Source: Ignavibacteriota bacterium (GTDB taxonomy: Bacteria > Bacteroidota > Ignavibacteria > UBA10030 > UBA6906). Taken from it: a stretch of 9,932 nt of DNA. The DNA is taken from contig JACQVJ010000056.1 in the NCBI GenBank assembly GCA_016209805.1, positions 1 to 9,932 of the forward strand, in the 5' to 3' direction. Positions 1 through 4,879 of the stretch are shown piece by piece. The first letter of the stretch is position 1; each line of letters begins with the position of its first letter. The translations under genes were made by a program, and so were the position numbers. The notes under the pieces are model-generated. The model saw only the letters and a list, made by a program, of their open reading frames with translations, did no database searches and was not told where the DNA came from.

Positions 1-69
1 GAGGTGACAGGAGACAATGTTCGACCGGGCCACCGTTGGCTCACATCACTCGGTGCTGCAAAGGTCTGA
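1..69 (+). CDS. Possible C-terminal tail of a protein cut by the window edge
   Basis: Reading from base 1, the plus strand is open for 22 codons and ends at TGA (67-69). The tail is protein-like (it contains GHRWLTSLGA). The pattern of a hydrophobic helix ending in LGA is loosely reminiscent of the end of some GNAT acetyltransferases, but 22 residues cannot support a family call. One other plus frame is open for about the same length, so chance is not excluded. If real, this gene converges on the minus-strand gene ending at 266. Confidence 0.3.
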   Translation, partial: EVTGDNVRPGHRWLTSLGAAKV

Positions 70-265
70 CCTCAGGTTAGCGTCAAAACTCGTAACTCGT
101 GACCAGGGGGACGAATCTCTCGCGTCGGTCTTGTGATCGTTCGATTCGCAGGGTTACGTTAACACGGAGAACGCTTGATCATTACAGATGGCCGAAAGCT
201 CTTCTGCATCAAAACAATTCCACGATTCACTTTACAAATTGCACGCTGCCGATATACGAAGACGG
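70..265. other. Intergenic region with no supported gene
   Basis: This 196-base stretch would be the convergent gap between the possible upstream plus-strand gene and the beta-propeller gene. I see no convincing hairpin followed by a T-run on either strand. The only local features are a tandem 7-mer (AACTCGT twice, 87-100) and a weak inverted pair CGAATC / GATTCG with a loop of about 25 bases. Neither supports a named element. Confidence 0.5.
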
Positions 266-1231
266 TCAGTCTGGCCACAACCTCCAATGAACCCCTCTGC
301 CGTCGACGCTTGCAACCCACTGATTATCGCCGATCCTGATTGGGTCAACATGATGCATCCCTTCCCCATTCCAACCGTCACCGTCCGCTTCCAACACTGG
401 TTTGTCGGCGGCCAGCCTTTCCGAAAAAGTTGTTGCTGTCAATTCCGTAACTTCGAAAGCCCACAATCGATGCCCATAGGAGTGTGCACCATCCTGCGCG
501 AACCTGATGATCTTACCATCGTGGATAATTGTCCTGCCACCAGACCTGGAAAACTTCGCTTTCGGTTTTGCGATCGGATTCATCGAATGCGCTACCCACG
601 GCCCCAGCAGACTGTCCGCATGGAATATGTACAGTCCATCGTCCACTTTCCTGTAGGAAGTGAAGAACCACCATTTGTCATTGTATCGGAGAAGCGTGTT
701 ATCGACAAAGTCGCCGTGCAGCATGGTGCCGACCAACCGCCAACTGGTAGGGAATCGATCAGCTTCGTACAACCGTATTGAGTGAGCCTCATGACTCTCA
801 GGAATCATGTACCACCGATTATCCCATTTGAAAACGTAGGGGTACGAGAGATGATATGGCTCATCAAGAACGATGCGTTGATACGTCCAATGCAAACCGT
901 CGGTACTCGATGCGTACGCAATATCGCCCTGCCTGGACTTCGCGTTGAAGACCTCAAAGAACATATGCCATTGTGACTTTTCCTTCACTATGAAGGGGTC
1001 GGCCACGAATACGGCGTCCGCATCCGTAACGTGTTTTGGCGTGAGAATCGGATTGGTAATCCCTGGAGGAGATGTGAGATCAAGAGGAGAACTCCCGGTG
1101 TAGATTCCAATCGTCCACTTGTGATACTTTCGAGGAAAAGGAATCTTCCTGGAGTCAGCGACATACACTCCGATCACAAATCCAACCAGAACGGCAGCAA
1201 CTACGGTACTCCACCGTGAAGTCATGCTCAT
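266..1231 (-). CDS. Membrane-anchored GINT1-N-like five-bladed beta-propeller protein
   Basis: A 321-residue protein. Residues about 8-25 form one hydrophobic segment just after a short charged start, so it is probably a signal anchor with the rest outside the cytoplasm. The body carries the repeated signature of the GH43-like propeller found at the N-terminus of glucosamine inositolphosphorylceramide transferases: ADPF (77-80), MFFE (90-93), STDGLHW (109-115), HLSYPYVF (127-134), YMIPE (141-145), LYEADRFP (154-161), SRSGGR (228-233), RFAQD (243-247) and YGHRL (252-256). In bacteria such domains are often linked to sugar-modifying enzymes, but this copy stands alone with no glycosyltransferase or formyltransferase domain. 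A carbohydrate-binding or glycan-processing role is therefore inference. The start is ATG at 1231; a second ATG lies two codons in, and neither has a clear Shine-Dalgarno sequence. A TATAGT hexamer (1260-1265, minus strand) could be a -10 box but has no matching -35. The terminator upstream at 1371-1405 makes it a separate transcription unit. Confidence 0.8.
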   Translation of the reverse strand: MSMTSRWSTVVAAVLVGFVIGVYVADSRKIPFPRKYHKWTIGIYTGSSPLDLTSPPGITNPILTPKHVTDADAVFVADPFIVKEKSQWHMFFEVFNAKSRQGDIAYASSTDGLHWTYQRIVLDEPYHLSYPYVFKWDNRWYMIPESHEAHSIRLYEADRFPTSWRLVGTMLHGDFVDNTLLRYNDKWWFFTSYRKVDDGLYIFHADSLLGPWVAHSMNPIAKPKAKFSRSGGRTIIHDGKIIRFAQDGAHSYGHRLWAFEVTELTATTFSERLAADKPVLEADGDGWNGEGMHHVDPIRIGDNQWVASVDGRGVHWRLWPD

Positions 1232-1370
1232 TTGTGCAGCGATCTAAGAGGATCAAAGAACTATATTGCAGTAGATTGTAAGAAAACCGCGGGCCGGAAC
1301 TTTGTTGCTCACGATACATACCCGTGGACTTAGCGGGATTCTCACTCACTTGCTCTGCACGAGACTGGAT

Positions 1371-1405
1371 AAGAAAAGGCACTCGGGGAGACCTCGAGCG
1401 CCTTT
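1371..1405 (-). terminator. Intrinsic terminator of the thioredoxin/DUF6029/Omp28-like unit
   Basis: On the minus strand the RNA can form an 11-bp stem, AAAGGCGCUCG with CGAGUGCCUUU, with a 9-base loop and the run UUUUCUU around its 3' side. One pair is G-U on the minus strand and becomes an A-C mismatch on the plus strand, which indicates the minus strand is the functional direction. It begins 24 bases after the stop of the T9SS cargo gene (1429) and precedes the beta-propeller gene. Confidence 0.8.
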
Positions 1406-1428
1406 GTGTTGTCGATGCCAGTCGGCAC

Positions 1429-2496
1429 TCATCGCAAGAGCATCATTTTCCTCGTCTCGCGGAATTTCCCCGCATTCAACTGGTACAGATACACGCCACT
1501 CGGAACCTCGGAACCGTCGTCTGCCCTGCCATTCCATTCCACTTGGTACGAACCGGCAGCCTTTTCGCCCGAAGTCAGTGTACGCACTTCCTGTCCGAGC
1601 AGGTTGAACACCTTCAACGTCACAACCGAGCGCTCGCTGAGATCATACCGGAAGCTCGTCGACGGATTGAAAGGATTCGGGTAGTTCTGCGATAGTGAAT
1701 ACGTCGCAGGGAAACCCTCCTCGCCAACACCCGTTAACCCATCCACCCTGATCACCTCGGCGTTTTGAACCTTCTTGTCGGTGTTGTTTTGAACGAAGAC
1801 GACCACCCTACAATGATCTGGAACCCATGCCGTTCCCATCGTAATCGTCATTGGCATATCCACCGTTTGGCCTTGCGAGAGTGTAATCGGGGATCCATTC
1901 GCGTCTGGATACATCCCGCGGTGCACCCAGTGATGTGTGAATGGAACATATGCCGTCCCGTTCCACTGGGGAGCATATATATCGTCTTCCAAAACAACCC
2001 AATGCAAACTCCAAGTGGAAGAATTCAACGGGGAATCACCACGAATCGCCGCGTTCATGTTCAACGTATTGCCGTCCCGAGTTCCGGAGAGAGTGATGGT
2101 AATGGGACTTGGATCGAGAAAGCGCGGCTCGATTGCGCCCGGCCATGTGTTGTATCCAGCGCCGCCGTTGATAAAGCCGTCGATCCGCATATTGGGAGCA
2201 GCATTATTGCCGTAGTAGCTGTTCCTTGTCTGAACAGGTGCAGGGTTTGCGAGATACATCGGATCGTTTCCCGGCGGCGGCCACCACACATGATACGCAA
2301 TCGTCACGATCTGATCGGCCCCACCATAGTTCGGAAGCCACTGGTTGAAATAGAAATTATCCGCAGCGTAGCACGGCTCGCACGTCGTGCTGGTAAACAT
2401 CTCGGCCAGTACCTTGCGTGGTCCGCTCGACGCGGATTGAATTAGAAGAGCACTGAAAACGACCAGGCTCGCCACAAGAATGAGCGGTCTCTTCAT
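1429..2496 (-). CDS. Secreted thioredoxin-fold (Omp28-like) protein with T9SS type A sorting domain
   Basis: A 355-residue exported protein. Residues 1-24 are a signal peptide (MKRP then a hydrophobic stretch ending near SASS). Residues about 28-125 look thioredoxin-like: a strand leading to EMFTSTTCEPC with the CEPC pair C39/C42, and a later APNMRIDG whose P101 fits the cis-proline. This layout matches Omp28-type outer-membrane proteins of Bacteroidota. The middle (about 130-255) is beta-rich and unassigned. The end is a T9SS type A sorting domain: NYPNPFNP (271-278), VTLKVFNLLGQEV (292-304), GVYLYQL (334-340) and a basic KMMLLR terminus. It is therefore probably carried across the outer membrane by the type IX system and retained or released at the surface. 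I place the start at the ATG at 2496, because GGAGGT sits four bases before it; an in-frame ATG at 2508 lies on the 5' side of that ribosome site. It is the last gene of the three-gene unit, 49 bases after the DUF6029-like gene and just before a terminator. The substrate of the CEPC site is unknown. Confidence 0.85.
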   Translation of the reverse strand: MKRPLILVASLVVFSALLIQSASSGPRKVLAEMFTSTTCEPCYAADNFYFNQWLPNYGGADQIVTIAYHVWWPPPGNDPMYLANPAPVQTRNSYYGNNAAPNMRIDGFINGGAGYNTWPGAIEPRFLDPSPITITLSGTRDGNTLNMNAAIRGDSPLNSSTWSLHWVVLEDDIYAPQWNGTAYVPFTHHWVHRGMYPDANGSPITLSQGQTVDMPMTITMGTAWVPDHCRVVVFVQNNTDKKVQNAEVIRVDGLTGVGEEGFPATYSLSQNYPNPFNPSTSFRYDLSERSVVTLKVFNLLGQEVRTLTSGEKAAGSYQVEWNGRADDGSEVPSGVYLYQLNAGKFRETRKMMLLR

Positions 2497-2500
2497 AGCT

Positions 2501-2506
2501 ACCTCC
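2501..2506 (-). promoter_or_regulatory. Strong Shine-Dalgarno site (GGAGGT) of the T9SS cargo gene
   Basis: Minus-strand GGAGGT lies four bases upstream of the ATG at 2494-2496. It decides the start over the in-frame ATG at 2506-2508, which overlaps the site itself. It is the only near-perfect Shine-Dalgarno sequence in the window, so this cargo protein may be translated more strongly than its operon partners. Confidence 0.75.
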
Positions 2507-2545
2507 ATGGTAAGTTGATGTGGATACCTCTGTAGACGTGGTGAC

Positions 2546-4186
2546 CTATAAATAACTCAAGATACTTGCGCGGAAACCCAGGAACGGGTTCACAACCCGG
2601 CAGACTCCGTTTGCACAGATTTGGCCTCCGCGGTCGCCACCTGCAGTTAAAGTTATGTTATGACTCTTACTTAATCTGAAGCCGATATCAAGCGCGGTCC
2701 AGTCCTTTCTCCCATCAACCGTCGCTTTGTCGGATGTAAACTCATACCGCAATGTCACGGAATAGTCGGGAGACCTGAGAATGCTAAGCGCGAGAAGTTG
2801 ATTGAAGAACTTGGTTTGCGACGGGTTCTTCTCTTCGTGCATCCACTGTCGTTCAGCTACGAATTTCACAACCCACCCAGCAGGAAGCGTATATTGTAAC
2901 GCCAGGGGAACTCCTATCGAACTCGTCGCCGCGATCTTCGGACCGCTGGACGTGTACAGAACTTCATCGGCAGTTACATCCGAGCGACGGTTGAAACCGA
3001 CCAACACGTAATCTGTCCCATCCACCTCGAAGAAATACTGCCACTCCGCATACACTTCCCAGAAAGGAGAGTACTTCGATGAGAAGTCTGGAAGAAACGA
3101 GCTCTTCCTCGGAGCAGAGGCAAAAGTCGGTTGGAAAATCTGGTTAGTATCGCCGGTCGGGGAAAATGTGTAATGCCGACTTGCACCGGACGCATTGATA
3201 ATCCCCGTCAGGTGATCAAAGATCGTATAGTTAATCTCAATCTGATATCCCACCTCATCATTGAAATCGATGATGTGTGGATAGCGTGAGAGCAATGTGA
3301 AACCGTGTTCCTTATGGACGATCGGCATGTTCTGGAAAGCATAGGCCTTGGTGGCGCGATTCGGATTGACCCTGTCATACGGATCAGCAATTCCGAATCT
3401 GTAATCCTTGTAGTCGATCGTAACGCCGAACGATTCCTGTGTGAATCCGATTGATGCATAGAAGCCTGATCCACGATGTGTGGGTCGGGCACCAAAGATA
3501 GGATCGGGCGTGAAAACCGTTGTGCGTTTCTCGGCATATGAAGCAAACATATCTACCTCACCAACCTGCACGCGACCGAAGAACTCCGGCACGTCGAACT
3601 GCGCATGCTGATCTGGAAACGTATCGAGTATTCTGAACTTGCCGGAGACAAAGTTGGCACCGAACGAAAAGGATGAATATGGCGCCAGCTCAAGCGATCC
3701 GCCCCGAATGTCGTATCTCTCCGATCTCGAGAGATCAACAACGTCGCGGTACCTGATCGTACCTCCTGTCAAGGCAAACTTCATTATTCTGGTTTTGTAT
3801 TCCATCTTTATGCCGTCCACGCCTGTATCGTACGCGAGGGGACGGTTCTCAAATAGGTTTAGCGCAAGACCCCTTCCGAAAAGTGAATACGAGTCGCCTG
3901 CTCGAATATACAGGTCGTCCTTCTTGAACTCCAGATACCTCTTTTGAACCCCGGTGAATTCAAGCCCATACTCCGGTGGAGCATCATGGAGCAACCGAAA
4001 TCCAACAAGGAAATCGTACAATGCTATCCTTGAATCTGTGAGGTTCTCCACATAATCTCTCTTTTGTGAGAGGAACCCGTCGACACCGGTACCGTAACGA
4101 AGATAATTGCTGACTGAAACGTTGACTTTGTCTTGTGCGAGAAGGGAAGTCGGAATCAGCAACAGCAAGAAAAACCTGCGACGCAA
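2546..4186 (-). CDS. DUF6029-like outer-membrane beta-barrel protein
   Basis: A 546-residue protein with an N-terminal signal peptide (RRR, a hydrophobic run, then LLAQ, cleavage likely after residue 18). The rest is a succession of amphipathic beta-strands with aromatic residues, ending ASILSYL, as in an outer-membrane barrel. Residues about 91-130 show a pattern I associate with the Bacteroidota DUF6029 family: a strand with RAGDSYSLFGRGL, then FENRPLAYDTGVDGIKM. The molecular function of that family is not known. The start codon is TTG at 4184-4186. The next in-frame upstream stop is the TAA of the TlpA-like gene itself, no ATG lies between, and AAAGGGAG sits six bases before the TTG, so the start is well supported. 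The gene follows the TlpA-like gene by 12 bases in the same frame and is followed by the T9SS cargo gene, so co-transcription is very likely. It could be a scaffold or channel serving the two thioredoxin-fold partners; that is inference. Confidence 0.8.
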   Translation of the reverse strand: MRRRFFLLLLIPTSLLAQDKVNVSVSNYLRYGTGVDGFLSQKRDYVENLTDSRIALYDFLVGFRLLHDAPPEYGLEFTGVQKRYLEFKKDDLYIRAGDSYSLFGRGLALNLFENRPLAYDTGVDGIKMEYKTRIMKFALTGGTIRYRDVVDLSRSERYDIRGGSLELAPYSSFSFGANFVSGKFRILDTFPDQHAQFDVPEFFGRVQVGEVDMFASYAEKRTTVFTPDPIFGARPTHRGSGFYASIGFTQESFGVTIDYKDYRFGIADPYDRVNPNRATKAYAFQNMPIVHKEHGFTLLSRYPHIIDFNDEVGYQIEINYTIFDHLTGIINASGASRHYTFSPTGDTNQIFQPTFASAPRKSSFLPDFSSKYSPFWEVYAEWQYFFEVDGTDYVLVGFNRRSDVTADEVLYTSSGPKIAATSSIGVPLALQYTLPAGWVVKFVAERQWMHEEKNPSQTKFFNQLLALSILRSPDYSVTLRYEFTSDKATVDGRKDWTALDIGFRLSKSHNITLTAGGDRGGQICANGVCRVVNPFLGFRASILSYL

Positions 4187-4192
4187 GCCTGA

Positions 4193-4200
4193 CTCCCTTT
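4193..4200 (-). promoter_or_regulatory. Shine-Dalgarno site that fixes the TTG start of the DUF6029-like gene
   Basis: The minus strand reads AAAGGGAG, then six bases (TCAGGC), then TTG at 4186-4184. The first two bases of the site are the last two bases of the TlpA-like gene's TAA stop. This overlap suggests coupled translation of the two genes. Confidence 0.65.
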
Positions 4201-4705
4201 ACCTGGTTACCAACTTGAGTATTTCTTTCTTTATTTCCTTCTCATCACCGGGAAAGTATCCCGTCCGCGTTGAGACTACATTGCCAGCCTTGTCCAACAA
4301 AACAGAGAACGGAAGATTCTGTCCGTTGAAGCTCTGGAAGACTTGTGTGTTAGGATCGAGAACGACGGTGAAGGGATAGCTCTGCGACCTCACATACGCT
4401 TTCACCTTCGCCAGACTCTTTGGGCTGTCCTGATTGACCGCCAGAATCGTGAACGGCTCGTTCTCGTTTTCCCTCGCAAAGGACTTCAGCGCCCGGAGTT
4501 CTTGCTTGCACGGTTCGCACCACAACGCCCAGAAATTGAGATACACCGGACCAATGCGAAGATAGTCAGACAGATTCGTGACGGTTCCGTCGAGCTCCTC
4601 GAGTCGAATGTTGGTGCTTACGCTCTTCTGCCCAAGTGCTGACAGCGACCCCAGGCAGAGGATCATGAATAGCACACCCCACGGATTTTTCAGTGTTGAT
4701 TTCAT
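4199..4705 (-). CDS. TlpA-like periplasmic thiol-disulfide oxidoreductase
   Basis: A 168-residue thioredoxin-fold protein of the TlpA/ResA type. Residues 1-25 form a signal peptide (MKSTLKN, hydrophobic core, SALGQ) with no lipobox, so the mature protein should be soluble in the periplasm. The active site FWALWCEPCKQEL has C63 and C66, ILAVNQD (87-93) is the usual central strand, and P132 in NLPFSVLLD is the cis-proline; GNV and GYFPGDE follow as in the family. The expected role is reduction or exchange of disulfides in exported proteins. I chose the ATG at 4705 because the signal peptide begins there. Longer in-frame starts at 4819 (TTG) and 4813 (ATG) would add a tail unlike a signal sequence, and would overlap the predicted promoter. 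No clear Shine-Dalgarno sequence precedes 4705. It is the first gene of a unit with the DUF6029-like protein and the T9SS cargo, which also has a CEPC site. Confidence 0.88.
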   Translation of the reverse strand: MKSTLKNPWGVLFMILCLGSLSALGQKSVSTNIRLEELDGTVTNLSDYLRIGPVYLNFWALWCEPCKQELRALKSFARENENEPFTILAVNQDSPKSLAKVKAYVRSQSYPFTVVLDPNTQVFQSFNGQNLPFSVLLDKAGNVVSTRTGYFPGDEKEIKKEILKLVTR

Positions 4706-4788
4706 GTTTGATTCAACTAATGAACGGAGGGATCTATTGCCCTTAACAGACGAAACGCAGAACGGCGGGGACGATCCTGAGCACAGAA

Positions 4789-4820
4789 CATACTTAAGGA
4801 AGATTTGCCACATTGTCAAT
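4789..4820 (-). promoter_or_regulatory. Bacteroidota-type promoter of the three-gene envelope unit
   Basis: On the minus strand ATTG (4820-4817) is followed by a 20-base spacer and TAAGTATG (4796-4789). This fits the Bacteroidota housekeeping consensus (TTTG, about 19-21 bases, TAnnTTTG) with one mismatch in each box. Read as a classical promoter, the -35 would be TTGACA, but no good -10 lies 17 bases away, which favours the Bacteroidota reading. Transcription would begin near 4782, giving a leader of about 75 bases before the TlpA-like ATG. Confidence 0.45.
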
Positions 4821-4822
4821 AG

Positions 4823-4849
4823 AATTCGTCCACGTGTTCGTGACGAATT
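4823..4849. repeat. Inverted repeat just upstream of the operon promoter
   Basis: AATTCGTCCACG (4823-4834) and CGTGACGAATT (4839-4849) form an 11-bp stem with one bulged C and a TGTT loop. It lies between the stop of the patatin-Omp85 gene (4880) and the predicted -33 box (ending at 4820). No U-run follows on the minus strand, so it is not a textbook terminator for the patatin gene. It could be a factor-independent terminator of a less usual type, or a binding site for a dimeric regulator upstream of the promoter. Confidence 0.55.
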
Positions 4850-4879
4850 GTCTCGTCATTTTTTCACACCATCACGTTC

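Noticed and set aside
87..100. Tandem AACTCGT repeat
   Set aside because: Two copies of a 7-mer are too little to call a repeat element, and no further array is present.
188..781. Plus-strand open frame of 197 codons opposite the beta-propeller gene
   Set aside because: The minus-strand gene has many conserved propeller motifs, and the antisense product has none.
1155..1382. Minus-strand open frame of 75 codons between the beta-propeller gene and the terminator
   Set aside because: It overlaps the 5' end of the propeller gene in another frame and runs through the terminator; it has no signal, domain or ribosome site.
1765..2445. Long plus-strand open frame (226 codons) opposite the T9SS cargo gene
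   Set aside because: It lies wholly antisense to a gene with clear signal peptide, CEPC motif and T9SS domain; its translation is rich in Arg, His and Cys without any domain pattern.
2497..2508. Start of the T9SS cargo protein at the ATG at 2508
   Set aside because: That ATG overlaps the GGAGGT ribosome site which serves the ATG at 2496; the shorter form begins with a normal MKR signal peptide.
4706..4819. N-terminal extension of the TlpA-like protein starting at TTG 4819 or ATG 4813
   Set aside because: The extension overlaps the predicted promoter boxes and would bury a good signal peptide that begins at 4705.
4841..4864. Plus-strand hairpin GACGA / TCGTC followed by a T-run, resembling a terminator
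   Set aside because: No plus-strand gene ends near it; the stem is only 5 bp and competes with the stronger 11-bp inverted repeat.
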